Shown: one piece after another, positions 9,049 through 16,794 of the stretch | How the letters are laid out: each line of letters begins with the position of its first letter | How positions within the stretch are numbered: position 1 is the first letter of the stretch | Assembly: GCA_944326265.1 (NCBI GenBank) | Contig: CALVDE010000002.1 | Location: 124,001-188,000, forward strand | Length of the DNA stretch: 64,000 nt | Origin: an uncultured Bacteroidales bacterium | GTDB lineage: Bacteria; Bacteroidota; Bacteroidia; Bacteroidales; UBA932 | Reading direction: 5' to 3' | Position numbers and translations under genes: made by a program | Notes under the pieces: model-generated | Told to the model about the DNA's origin: nothing | Seen by the model: the letters and a program-made list of their open reading frames with translations, nothing else | Databases searched by the model: none

Positions 9049-9795
9049 ATGAAGCTGTACAGTGACAATCTGATCAAGAAATACGGAGCCAGAACTGTTG
9101 TAAAAGGTGTCTCCATCAATGTGGAGCAAGGCGAGATAGTCGGTCTGCTGGGTCCCAACGGAGCCGGCAAGACCACAAGTTTCTACATGATAACCGGCCT
9201 CATCAAGCCCAACTCCGGACGGATATTCCTCAACGACGAGGAGATAACCGATCTGCCGATGTACCGCCGCGCACAGAAGGGCCTGGGATATCTTGCCCAG
9301 GAGGCATCTGTCTTCCGCAAGATGTCCGTAGAAAACAACATCATGTCCGTAATGGAATTCTCGCACTTCTCCAAAAAAGAGCGCAGGGAACGCCTGGAGT
9401 CCCTTATCGACGAGTTCGGTCTGGCGAAAGTACGCAAAAGCTACGGTATCCAGCTCTCGGGAGGCGAACGCAGACGCTGCGAGATCGCCCGCGCCCTGGC
9501 CATAGATCCAAAGTTCATTCTGCTAGACGAGCCGTTTGCGGGAGTCGACCCGATCGCCGTAGAGGACATCCAGCACATCATCGCAAAGCTCAAGACGAAG
9601 AACATAGGCATCATCATCACCGATCACAACGTCCACGAGACCCTGGCCATAACCGACCGCGCCTACCTTCTGTACGAGGGCAGTATCCTGGAAAGCGGCA
9701 CGGCCGAGGAACTGGCCGGCAACCCCGAAGTCCGGAAGAAATATCTCGGACAGAACTTCGAGCTGCGCAAGGCCGTGCTCCGGCCACGCGACTAG
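9049..9795 (+). CDS. lptB: LPS export ABC transporter ATP-binding protein LptB
   Basis: Cytoplasmic ATPase of the LptB2FGC complex that extracts lipopolysaccharide from the inner membrane. The 248-residue protein has Walker [12 protein letters not shown], a Q-loop in [10 protein letters not shown] (typical LptB wording), the ABC signature [15 protein letters not shown], Walker [14 protein letters not shown] and the switch His in IIITDHNV. It lies 18 nt after dnaX and may be cotranscribed with it. No lptF/G or lptC gene is adjacent, which is common in Bacteroidetes. The last ~12 residues form a basic tail. Confidence 0.95.
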   Translation: MKLYSDNLIKKYGARTVVKGVSINVEQGEIVGLLGPNGAGKTTSFYMITGLIKPNSGRIFLNDEEITDLPMYRRAQKGLGYLAQEASVFRKMSVENNIMSVMEFSHFSKKERRERLESLIDEFGLAKVRKSYGIQLSGGERRRCEIARALAIDPKFILLDEPFAGVDPIAVEDIQHIIAKLKTKNIGIIITDHNVHETLAITDRAYLLYEGSILESGTAEELAGNPEVRKKYLGQNFELRKAVLRPRD

Positions 9796-9813
9796 ACGCG
9801 CCTCATGTCCCTG

Positions 9814-10680
9814 CTATAGCTTGGAAACAGCCTCGGCCACCTTATCCAGCTGCCAGCGGATAGTAGAGGTAGCTCCGCAGATACCAACCGTATCGTCCGG
9901 GCGGAATATTCCGTCAGGAATCTCATCGGCACTCTCTACCTTATAGGAGCGCGGATTGACCGAACGGCACAGGTCGAAGAGGACCTTGCCGTTGGAACTC
10001 TCCCTGCCGCAGACAAAAATGATGACCGAACAGGACGCCGCAAATTCGCGGAGAGCGCGGTGACGGGAAGAAACGTGACGGCAGACAGTGTCGTAGACCT
10101 CCAGAGACGGACATTCCTCACGCAGCCGGGCCGCCAGGGCCACAAACTCCTCGGGATCCTTGGTCGTCTGCGAGAAAAGGGCCAGAGGACGGCTGACATC
10201 GATGACCCGGGAAGAAAGTTTATCCTCAAGATCGGCCATGTTCTCCACTACCACGGCACGGCCGTCGGTCTGACCTACCAGACCGTTGACCTCGGCATGT
10301 CCGCGCTTGCCGAAAATAATGACAGTGCCCCCTGCCGATGAAAGCCCGGCATACTTGGCCGCAATCTTCTTCTGCAGGGCCAGCACGACCGGACAGGTGC
10401 AGTCAATCAGACGGACCCCGGAGCGTTCTGCCAGCTTATATGTCGACGGAGGCTCTCCGTGAGCGCGTATCAGCACTGTCGAGCCGCGCAGCGACGGCAG
10501 ATCGTCATAGCCCGCCGTGCGCAGGCCGAGCCCGGCCAGGCGGCGTATCTCCGCATCATTGTGGACTATGGCACCCAGAGAATACAGCGTACCGTGCTCC
10601 TTGAGATAGTTCTCGGCAACGGATATCGCTCTGCCGACACCGTTGCAGCAGCCCGAATGCTCATCAGTCAGAACCCGCAT
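9814..10680 (-). CDS. ispH: 4-hydroxy-3-methylbut-2-enyl diphosphate reductase
   Basis: Iron-sulfur enzyme for the last step of the MEP isoprenoid pathway, reducing HMBPP to IPP and DMAPP. The 288-residue protein shows the three cluster-ligand cysteine regions: SGCCNGVGRAI at the N-terminus, DCTCPVV in the middle and YDTVC later. Substrate-binding segments LGAIVHND, IRAHGEPPS, FGKRGHAEVNGL and SQTT are present, as is the late SSNG/S-N contact region (ESSNGKVL). The start overlaps the end of cmk by 13 nt, giving a cmk-ispH transcript on the minus strand, an arrangement also seen in other Bacteroidetes. Confidence 0.95.
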   Translation of the reverse strand: MRVLTDEHSGCCNGVGRAISVAENYLKEHGTLYSLGAIVHNDAEIRRLAGLGLRTAGYDDLPSLRGSTVLIRAHGEPPSTYKLAERSGVRLIDCTCPVVLALQKKIAAKYAGLSSAGGTVIIFGKRGHAEVNGLVGQTDGRAVVVENMADLEDKLSSRVIDVSRPLALFSQTTKDPEEFVALAARLREECPSLEVYDTVCRHVSSRHRALREFAASCSVIIFVCGRESSNGKVLFDLCRSVNPRSYKVESADEIPDGIFRPDDTVGICGATSTIRWQLDKVAEAVSKL

Positions 10681-11381
10681 AGATGACGCTCCTTCAGAAT
10701 ATTACGGAACCATACAATCTGATCTTCGACACTCATGTCGCTGTTGTCGAGCAGCACGGCGTCATCCGCCCGCCTGAGCGGAGCCACGGCACGGTGGGTG
10801 TCGATATAATCGCGCTCGCTCAGATTGCTGAGAATATCCTCGTAAGTAACATTCTCACGCCCACGGGAGCGCATTTCCTCATAACGCCGCCGGGCCCTGA
10901 CCTCAGGCCTGGCCGTCATGAATATCTTCAGCTCCGCATCGGGAAATACAGCCGTACCGATATCACGGCCGTCCATGACAACACCTTTTGCGGCACCGAT
11001 CTCCCTGAGACGGTTGTCCACATAATCCCTCACGAAAGGCTCCGCTGCCACATAACTGACCAGCCTGGAAATTTCGAGAGTACGGATGCTCCGCTCGACG
11101 TTCTCACCGTCCAGCCATGTCTCGCTGACACTGCCCGGTCCGGATGTCCGGAAGGAGATCTCCACTGCGGGCTTTCCGTAAAGTATTTTCCTGAGTCCGT
11201 CAAAGTCTATGGTCTGACCGGCCCCCGCAAGCGAGGACCTGACTGCCAGGAGCGTCACAGCCCTGTACATGGCTCCCGTATCTATGTAGATATAACCGAG
11301 CTCACTGGCTATCGCCTTGGCGAATGTGCTCTTGCCTGTGGAAGAGTAACCGTCCACGGCTATGATAATCGGTGAAGTCAT
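10668..11381 (-). CDS. cmk: (d)CMP kinase
   Basis: Cytidylate kinase, phosphorylating CMP/dCMP with ATP in pyrimidine nucleotide metabolism. The 237-residue protein begins MTSPIIIAVDGYSSTGKSTF with the P-loop at residues ~12-18, followed by the typical IYIDTGAMYRAVTL. The CMP-binding signature MDGRDIGTAVFPDAELKIFMTA is present, and the C-terminal part has R-R-A-E/YEEM and SERDYIDTHRAVAPL. It is the first gene of a pair with ispH. Its -7 box ends only 4 nt before the ATG, so the transcript should be leaderless or nearly so. Confidence 0.95.
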   Translation of the reverse strand: MTSPIIIAVDGYSSTGKSTFAKAIASELGYIYIDTGAMYRAVTLLAVRSSLAGAGQTIDFDGLRKILYGKPAVEISFRTSGPGSVSETWLDGENVERSIRTLEISRLVSYVAAEPFVRDYVDNRLREIGAAKGVVMDGRDIGTAVFPDAELKIFMTARPEVRARRRYEEMRSRGRENVTYEDILSNLSERDYIDTHRAVAPLRRADDAVLLDNSDMSVEDQIVWFRNILKERHLCGF

Positions 11382-11385
11382 ACTA

Positions 11386-11393
11386 CAAAAATA
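11386..11393 (-). promoter_or_regulatory. -7 box for cmk, almost abutting the start codon
   Basis: On the minus strand TATTTTTG is a full TAnnTTTG match; only TAGT separates it from the cmk ATG. The predicted transcription start falls at or next to the ATG. Confidence 0.6.
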
Positions 11394-11417
11394 ATGATAT
11401 TTATCTAGAAACTGTTT

Positions 11418-11425
11418 TAAATTTG
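11418..11425 (+). promoter_or_regulatory. -7 box for the 11449 gene
   Basis: TAAATTTG is a full TAnnTTTG match, 23 nt before the ATG at 11449. It is divergent from the cmk promoter within the same 67-nt gap. Confidence 0.55.
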
Positions 11426-11448
11426 CGGAAATTTAATTCAGACCCTAT

Positions 11449-12360
11449 ATGAGAAAAGTTATTGCCGCACTTCTTGCCCTGTCCGCAGCCTTTTCGGCAG
11501 CCGCCCAGGACTCCCCGGGCATAGACATGGAGATCAAACAGTTCGAGGACCGCAAAGTGGACTCGGGAAGAGAATATTACGGTGACATCCCGGCAAGGAT
11601 GACCAAGGTAGTCACAGCCGGAGACAACTCCATGACGGACCTGCTGTTCATGGATGCTGTCAGGGAAGGCTGGAACATCTCCCCCTTCGAGTTCTGCACC
11701 TACGAAGAGTTCGACCGCATCAAGACCGACACCAGCTACTATTTCCTTATACGCGCCGACAAGATGCACCGCAAGAGTTCCGATCCGTCCATCGAGTTCA
11801 TCTGCTTCCTGAAAGGCAATGAAAAGGCCGGGGACAACCTTGCCGCCATGCCGGAGCTCATAGCCCTTCCGCTCTTCGCCGCCGAAGGATACGACGACCG
11901 CGTCTTCACATACCTTCCCGCATACATGAACATCATCCAGAACTACATACAGGACATCGTGGACGGAAAAATCTACCCTCCCGGAAACGGCAGGATATCC
12001 CTCAAGACCCCCGACAAGTCCCGCAACAGCACGATACTGTTCAATAAGGACGACATGGACTACAGTCCGTACATGCAGGAATTTGAAAGAATGTTCCGGG
12101 GCAGGGCACAGGTAGTTCCCCAGGAGAAAATCGACGCGGCCCTTAAAGACGCGGCACCCAGGACCCTGGTATCGCTGACCGTCGCACCCTCGGACAACAG
12201 AAAAGGATCCTACTGCTACAAGATGCTGATAAGCGCGGACACCTACGGACTCTATTACTACAAGAGACACCGCATATCACCGCGCAAAGGTCCCGGATTC
12301 CTCAAATCCGACCTCAAGCGGATCTCCAGACTCGTAACACCTGAATTCAAGACCAGATAG
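11449..12360 (+). CDS. Exported protein of unknown function
   Basis: 303-residue protein with a signal peptide (MRKVIAALLALSAAFSAAAQ, cleavage after AAAQ likely). I do not recognise the family. The mature part has no transmembrane helix and few cysteines. It contains charged alpha/beta-looking stretches, for instance ESFE-like EIKQFEDRKVDSGREYYG near the start and a Tyr-rich C-terminal segment (SYCYKMLISADTYGLYYYKR) ending in a basic tail. It is the first gene of a probable operon with an M16 peptidase 3 nt downstream and an O-methyltransferase after that. A periplasmic role is likely from the signal peptide; anything further would be guesswork. Confidence 0.7.
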   Translation: MRKVIAALLALSAAFSAAAQDSPGIDMEIKQFEDRKVDSGREYYGDIPARMTKVVTAGDNSMTDLLFMDAVREGWNISPFEFCTYEEFDRIKTDTSYYFLIRADKMHRKSSDPSIEFICFLKGNEKAGDNLAAMPELIALPLFAAEGYDDRVFTYLPAYMNIIQNYIQDIVDGKIYPPGNGRISLKTPDKSRNSTILFNKDDMDYSPYMQEFERMFRGRAQVVPQEKIDAALKDAAPRTLVSLTVAPSDNRKGSYCYKMLISADTYGLYYYKRHRISPRKGPGFLKSDLKRISRLVTPEFKTR

Positions 12361-12363
12361 GCA

Positions 12364-13587
12364 ATGAGATTCGCTTTCAAGCACAGTCTCTCGCCCGTAG
12401 CCTACTGCGCCCTGCACATCAAGTCCGGAACCAGATATGAGGCACCAGGCCAGGGAGGTCTGGCACATTTCACCGAGCACCTTCTGTTCAAGGGCACGGA
12501 AAGCAGAAGCGCAGGCACGGTCAACTCCTTCATCGAGAAACTGGGAGGAGAGCTGAACGCCTACACCACCAAGGAAGAGACCGTCATCCACGCCACAGTG
12601 CTTAAAGAAGATCTGCGCAAGGCCGTGGATCTGCTGACGGACATAGCCTTCCGATGCATTTTCCCGGAAAGGGAGATCGAGAAGGAAAGAGGTGTCGTAC
12701 TCGAGGAGATCAACACCTACAGGGACTCTCCCTCAGAGCAGATATTCGATGACTTCGAGGAGATGCTGTTCGAGGGCACACCGCTCTCGATGCCGGTGCT
12801 GGGCAAGGCCAGATATCTCAAGAAAGCCGGAAGGGACACGGTGCAGAGCTACTACAACGCCATGTTCCGTCCGGACAACATGTACTTCACCATAGTGGCG
12901 GGACTTGACGAAAAAAAGGCCGGGGACATGGTGGTCAGGGCCATGGAACGGTACTCCACATCCGGATGGAGCCTCGAACGGGAGCAGTCAGAAACCTGTC
13001 CCGCTTCCGCCGCTCCGTTTCCCGGAAGCGGCCGTATACCTTTCGACAAGACCATTGCCCGGCACAACCATCAGGCCCACTGCATCATCGGAGCCAGAGC
13101 ATATTCTGCATACGACAGCCGCAGAATACCGCTGAGCCTGCTGATCAATATTCTGGGCGGTCCGGTGGCCAACTCCCGTCTCAACATCCTGCTCAGGGAG
13201 AAATACGGACTGGTCTACAGCGCGGACGCATCCTACAGTCCCTACTCTGACGACGGTGTGGCCGCCATATACTTCGGATGCGAGAAATCCAATGTGGGCA
13301 GATGCACCGCCATCATTGACAGGATGCTGGACGGATTCAGGAACGGAACGATATCCCCCAGGGCACTCGCCTCAGCCAAGAAGCAGTTCCTGGGACAGCT
13401 GGCCATAGCCTCGGACAACGGTGAGGCCCAGGTCCTGTCAATGGGCAAGAGCCTCATGACTTACGGCAGGGTCATAGACAACAAGGAAACGGCCGCCATG
13501 ATAGAAGCAGTCACGGCAGAAGACCTGCGCCGCACTGCCGCTGAGATTTTCGCTCCGGAGGCCATATCCAGACTGACTTACATCTGA
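12364..13587 (+). CDS. M16 family zinc metallopeptidase
   Basis: Insulinase-type peptidase of 407 residues. The catalytic inverted zinc motif HFTEHLLFKGT (HxxEH) is at residues ~36-40, with the distal Glu ligand in the segment EREIEKERGVVLEEIN. The C-terminal half (~residues 190-407) is the catalytically inactive M16 domain, with the substrate-contacting LREKYGLVYSADASYSPY sequence. Length and architecture match single-chain bacterial M16 peptidases that act as dimers. No signal peptide, so it should be cytoplasmic. The start is 3 nt after the preceding secreted protein, and an O-methyltransferase follows after 11 nt. Confidence 0.92.
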   Translation: MRFAFKHSLSPVAYCALHIKSGTRYEAPGQGGLAHFTEHLLFKGTESRSAGTVNSFIEKLGGELNAYTTKEETVIHATVLKEDLRKAVDLLTDIAFRCIFPEREIEKERGVVLEEINTYRDSPSEQIFDDFEEMLFEGTPLSMPVLGKARYLKKAGRDTVQSYYNAMFRPDNMYFTIVAGLDEKKAGDMVVRAMERYSTSGWSLEREQSETCPASAAPFPGSGRIPFDKTIARHNHQAHCIIGARAYSAYDSRRIPLSLLINILGGPVANSRLNILLREKYGLVYSADASYSPYSDDGVAAIYFGCEKSNVGRCTAIIDRMLDGFRNGTISPRALASAKKQFLGQLAIASDNGEAQVLSMGKSLMTYGRVIDNKETAAMIEAVTAEDLRRTAAEIFAPEAISRLTYI

Positions 13588-13598
13588 TCCGCGCAGCC

Positions 13599-14204
13599 AT
13601 GGATACAGCAAGACTCAAAAAAGCGCTGGCCTTCATCGAGCGTCAGACACATCTGCGGACAAAGTCCTACCGTATGCTCTCAGACGGCGTACAGGGAGAG
13701 TTTCTGCAGGCATTTTCCCTCATGGTCAGACCAGGCGCGATACTGGAAATCGGCACTTTCACCGGCTACGCCACCCTGTGTCTCTGCCGGGGACTCCGCC
13801 CGGGCGGTACCGTGGACACCATAGAAAAGGACGACGAGATGACGGACATCTTCACCGAGGCATTCTCCATAGCCGGAGCTGACGGAATAAGATGCCTTCC
13901 GGGAGATGCCGCCGGCATTATTCCTAAACTCGACACGGTCTACGACATCGTCTACATCGATGCGGACAAACGCGAATACTCCGCCTACTATGACATGGTC
14001 CTGGACAAAGTGCGGCCCGGGGGCTACATCCTGGCGGACAATGTGCTGTGGAGCGGCAAGGCCGGATCTGAGACGCCGGGCCACACGGACAGGCAGACAG
14101 AAGCCATCATGGAGTTCAATAAAAAAACAGCCTCCGACCCAAGGGTACGGAGACTGATTCTTCCGATAAGGGACGGACTGGCCGTCCTGTATAAAATCCG
14201 CTGA
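13599..14204 (+). CDS. Class I SAM-dependent O-methyltransferase
   Basis: 201-residue methyltransferase of the caffeoyl-CoA/catechol O-methyltransferase type. The SAM-binding motif I is EIGTFTGYATLCLCRGL at about residue 47, followed by an acidic ribose-binding residue (DTIEKDD), a metal-binding acidic segment VYIDADKREYSAYYD and ADNVLWSGK. These are the characteristic motifs of the divalent-cation-dependent family. The physiological substrate is unknown. It is the third gene of the 11449-14204 operon and converges on efp with only 3 nt between stop codons. Confidence 0.92.
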   Translation: MDTARLKKALAFIERQTHLRTKSYRMLSDGVQGEFLQAFSLMVRPGAILEIGTFTGYATLCLCRGLRPGGTVDTIEKDDEMTDIFTEAFSIAGADGIRCLPGDAAGIIPKLDTVYDIVYIDADKREYSAYYDMVLDKVRPGGYILADNVLWSGKAGSETPGHTDRQTEAIMEFNKKTASDPRVRRLILPIRDGLAVLYKIR

Positions 14205-14207
14205 CCG

Positions 14208-14774
14208 CTACTTCACTCTCTCACCGTAGCTGCGGTCAGTTGTGTTGACGCGGATCCTGTCACCCTGGTTGATGAACAGGGGCACCATGATCTCGGCGCC
14301 GGTCTCCAGCGTAGCGGCCTTGAGAGCATTGCTGGAAGCCGTATCGCCCTTGACTGCCGGCTCGGTATAGGTAACCTCAAGCTCGACGTAAGTGGGAAGC
14401 TCGCATGTCAGGCACTTCTCCTCGTCAGCCAGGAACATCATCTCCACATACTGTCCCTCCTTCATGAGATCGGCGTTCTCCACCATCTCCTCGGGAATGC
14501 TTACCTGCTCGTATGTCTCGGTATGCATGAAGTTGTAGCCCATGTCATCCTTGTAGAGATACTGGTAAGGTCTCCTCTCCACATTGATAGGCTCGATCTT
14601 CTCTCCTGCCGTAAACGTGCGGTCAAGAATCTTGCCGTTCTCAAGATTGCGTAATTTTGTCTTCACGAAAGCCGGGCCCTTGCCGGGTTTCACATGCTGG
14701 AACCAGATGATGGACACTGGTTTGCCCTCATAATTGAAATAAAGTCCGTTTTTGAAATCTGCTGTTGTTGCCAT
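14208..14774 (-). CDS. efp: Translation elongation factor P
   Basis: Factor that relieves ribosome stalling at polyproline. The 188-residue length is normal. The three beta-barrel domains are recognisable: N-terminal KOW-like domain with the loop PGKGPAFVKTKLRNL, in which the residue at the modification position is Lys (in GKGPAF); a central domain with RPYQYLYKDDMGYNFMHTETYEQ; and a C-terminal OB domain ending DRIRVNTTDRSYGERVK. Monocistronic, with its own -7 box at 14819-14826. No EF-P modification enzyme gene is seen nearby. Confidence 0.96.
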   Translation of the reverse strand: MATTADFKNGLYFNYEGKPVSIIWFQHVKPGKGPAFVKTKLRNLENGKILDRTFTAGEKIEPINVERRPYQYLYKDDMGYNFMHTETYEQVSIPEEMVENADLMKEGQYVEMMFLADEEKCLTCELPTYVELEVTYTEPAVKGDTASSNALKAATLETGAEIMVPLFINQGDRIRVNTTDRSYGERVK

Positions 14775-14818
14775 ATATGCTAAAATGCTGTTTCCTTTTA
14801 AAAAACGCGCGAATATAG

Positions 14819-14826
14819 CAAAAATA
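14819..14826 (-). promoter_or_regulatory. -7 box for efp
   Basis: On the minus strand TATTTTTG is a full TAnnTTTG match, 44 nt before the efp ATG. It lies immediately after the M23 peptidase stop codon. Confidence 0.5.
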
Positions 14827-14831
14827 TTTCA

Positions 14832-16220
14832 TTAAGACACAATAGTGTCAACAAGCTGATACAGGACAGTCCGCGCCATATACCTTGAAGCCGCCCGTTC
14901 CGAGACAGCCATGCTCCTGCGGAATGAGTCCATGTCGTCACTTGAGAGAGGTTCGGCCGGAGGCGACTCCATCTTGAGCGGATTAATCGGTGTTCCGTTC
15001 TTCCAGATCCGGAAGTCCAGATGAGGGCCTGTGGAATATCCGGTGCTGCCCACATATCCGATGACCTGACCCTGACGGACGCGGTCACCCACACTGAGCC
15101 CCTTGGCATAACGCGACAGATGCAGATATGCCGAAGTGTAGACAGAATTGTGCTTGATCTTTATCATGTTGCCCTCAGCTGTCTTGTATCCCTTGTACAC
15201 CACCACTCCGTCACCGATGCTCATAACCTCCGTACCGGCCGGAGCCGCATAATCGATACCGGTATGCGGACGTACTTTTCTGGTTATCGGATGCCGCCTG
15301 TGATACGTGAATCCGGAACTGATCCTGGTATAGCTCAGAGGAGCTCTCAGAAATGCCTTGCGCATACTCTCCCCCTTCTCGTTCCAGTAATAATTGCCGC
15401 TTCCGTCATCGAACCAGTAGCACTTGTATGACTCGCCCCCGTGCGTGAACTCGGCATAGAGGACCTTCTCCACATCCAGCACTTCTCCGTCACACACAGT
15501 CTTCTCGTACACGGCCTTGAAGGAATCACCCTTCTGCAGGCCGAAGAAGTCTATGCTCCACGCATATATATCCGCCAATGAGACCGCAAGGAGAGCCGGT
15601 GCCCCGGCATCGATTATATCCTGCCACAGGGAATTCTCGATGCTCACCTCCACATAGTCGGTGACACTGGTGATGTCTTTCTCATACACGTTGACCGACA
15701 GCGAGTCTCTCAGCGTGAACACCACGTATGAGGCATTGTCCTTCTCATAGACCACATAAGCGAGAGTGTCCGGCTCAGTCAGAGTGTAGTAGGCATGGTA
15801 GTGATACCCGACCTTTATCTGCCTCATGTCAAAGACACCCTTTGAAAGAGCGTCCAGAGCATATATGTCGTTCTGCGAGGCTCCCAGCCTGGTCATCAGG
15901 GTCGAGAAAAACTCTCCCCGGCGGATCGTCCCTTCCTCTTTGCGGTACCTGGATATAGGGATGTTGTACTCGTAGACCTCCTCCTCACCGCAGCGGTCCG
16001 GTGATCCTGCCTCCGCCGGCATATCCCCGCGTCCTGCCGGAGACTCCACCGTCTCCGCCTCCCGCACGGCCGGACCTTTCTCTCTTTCCGGAACAGAGCG
16101 GAAGATATATATTCCCAGCAGCACCGCGAACTCCACCGCCAGAACACCCAGCACACCTGCCATTATACCGTGAACAAACCTGTCAGTCAGTATTTTCTCT
16201 TTCAGTTTATCTAGATTCAT
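14832..16220 (-). CDS. Membrane-anchored M23 (LytM-type) metallopeptidase
   Basis: 462-residue cell-wall endopeptidase candidate. A short basic N-terminus precedes one transmembrane helix (~residues 18-40, GIMAGVLGVLAVEFAVLLGIYIF). A periplasmic region of ~250 residues follows, including segments resembling the OapA/LysM-like domain of MepM-type peptidases. The M23 domain (~300-430) has the zinc ligands in RPHTGIDYA (HxxxD) and GPHLDFRIW (HxH-type), with the expected GTEVMSIGDGVV and VRQGQVIGYVGSTG. It should cleave peptidoglycan cross-links. Divergent from mraZ; the shared 106-nt gap carries four 10-bp repeats that may be an MraZ operator. Its -7 box ends 4 nt before the ATG. Confidence 0.92.
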   Translation of the reverse strand: MNLDKLKEKILTDRFVHGIMAGVLGVLAVEFAVLLGIYIFRSVPEREKGPAVREAETVESPAGRGDMPAEAGSPDRCGEEEVYEYNIPISRYRKEEGTIRRGEFFSTLMTRLGASQNDIYALDALSKGVFDMRQIKVGYHYHAYYTLTEPDTLAYVVYEKDNASYVVFTLRDSLSVNVYEKDITSVTDYVEVSIENSLWQDIIDAGAPALLAVSLADIYAWSIDFFGLQKGDSFKAVYEKTVCDGEVLDVEKVLYAEFTHGGESYKCYWFDDGSGNYYWNEKGESMRKAFLRAPLSYTRISSGFTYHRRHPITRKVRPHTGIDYAAPAGTEVMSIGDGVVVYKGYKTAEGNMIKIKHNSVYTSAYLHLSRYAKGLSVGDRVRQGQVIGYVGSTGYSTGPHLDFRIWKNGTPINPLKMESPPAEPLSSDDMDSFRRSMAVSERAASRYMARTVLYQLVDTIVS

Positions 16221-16224
16221 AGTA

Positions 16225-16232
16225 CAAATTTA
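16225..16232 (-). promoter_or_regulatory. -7 box for the M23 peptidase, almost abutting the start codon
   Basis: On the minus strand TAAATTTG is a full TAnnTTTG match; only TACT separates it from the ATG at 16220. Its -33 position would fall near 16252, inside the first 10-bp repeat of the candidate MraZ operator. Confidence 0.6.
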
Positions 16233-16249
16233 GAAAAGAATTCCAAATT

Positions 16250-16289
16250 GTGGAAAAAAATGTAAAAAAGTGGAAAATTATGTAAGAAT
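16250..16289. promoter_or_regulatory. Four 10-bp direct repeats, candidate MraZ operator
   Basis: Consecutive units GTGGAAAAAA, ATGTAAAAAA, GTGGAAAATT and ATGTAAGAAT give TGKAA four times at exact 10-bp spacing. MraZ of Escherichia coli is known to bind TGGGN repeats with 5-bp spacers, that is the same 10-bp period. The array ends 6 bp before the mraZ -7 box and covers the -33 zones of both mraZ and the divergent M23 peptidase gene. Binding is inferred, not shown. Confidence 0.6.
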
Positions 16290-16295
16290 TTTAGC

Positions 16296-16303
16296 TATTT
16301 TTG
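16296..16303 (+). promoter_or_regulatory. -7 box of the dcw cluster (mraZ promoter)
   Basis: TATTTTTG is a full TAnnTTTG match, 23 nt before the mraZ ATG at 16327. It would be the main promoter of the 15-kb division and cell-wall cluster and lies directly downstream of the 10-bp repeats. Confidence 0.65.
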
Positions 16304-16326
16304 CAGGAAATAAACGGACTCACAGG

Positions 16327-16773
16327 ATGATCAGGTTCATAGGCGAATACAAGGCACGGACGGACGACAGGGGGCGGCTGGTTTTCCCCTCTGCATTCAA
16401 GGCCATGACAGGCCCTGAGGAGCCTGTACGGCTCGTTGTCAAGAAAAGCCTGTTTTCTCCATGCCTGGACATCTACACCTACGGAGAGTGGGAGAAAGAG
16501 GCCGAGGAGCTTAAGGCCCGGCTCAATTTCTTCAACAGGGGACATGCCGCCCTGTGGAGGGGATACATGAGCGGCAGGGCGGTCGTGGAGCCTGACGGCA
16601 AACTTGGAAGGATATCCATCCCCAGGCAGCTGCTGGAGAGTGCCGGAATCGGCAAGGAAGCCGTGTTTGTAGGCGCAGGACACAAGATCGAACTGTGGGC
16701 ACGTGACAGATACGAGAGCTCCGTTATCAGCGACGAGGACTATGTCGCTCTAGCCGAGGAAATATTAGGATAA
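16327..16773 (+). CDS. mraZ: Transcriptional regulator MraZ
   Basis: Double-AbrB-fold DNA-binding protein that represses the dcw cluster in characterised bacteria. From ATG 16327 it has 148 residues and begins MIRFIGEYKARTDDRGRLVFPSAFK, the typical first SpoVT/AbrB domain; the second appears as the duplicated motif VEPDGKLGRISIPRQLLE. A longer reading from GTG at 16270 is rejected because it would start upstream of the -7 box. It opens the dcw cluster, with rsmH 21 nt downstream. Autoregulation through the repeats at 16250-16289 is likely. Confidence 0.95.
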   Translation: MIRFIGEYKARTDDRGRLVFPSAFKAMTGPEEPVRLVVKKSLFSPCLDIYTYGEWEKEAEELKARLNFFNRGHAALWRGYMSGRAVVEPDGKLGRISIPRQLLESAGIGKEAVFVGAGHKIELWARDRYESSVISDEDYVALAEEILG

Positions 16774-16794
16774 CACATTACAAGCCTGCACAGC

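Noticed and set aside
16270-16326. Longer mraZ reading from 16270
   Set aside because: It would begin within the repeats and upstream of the -7 box; the first AbrB domain starts at ATG 16327.
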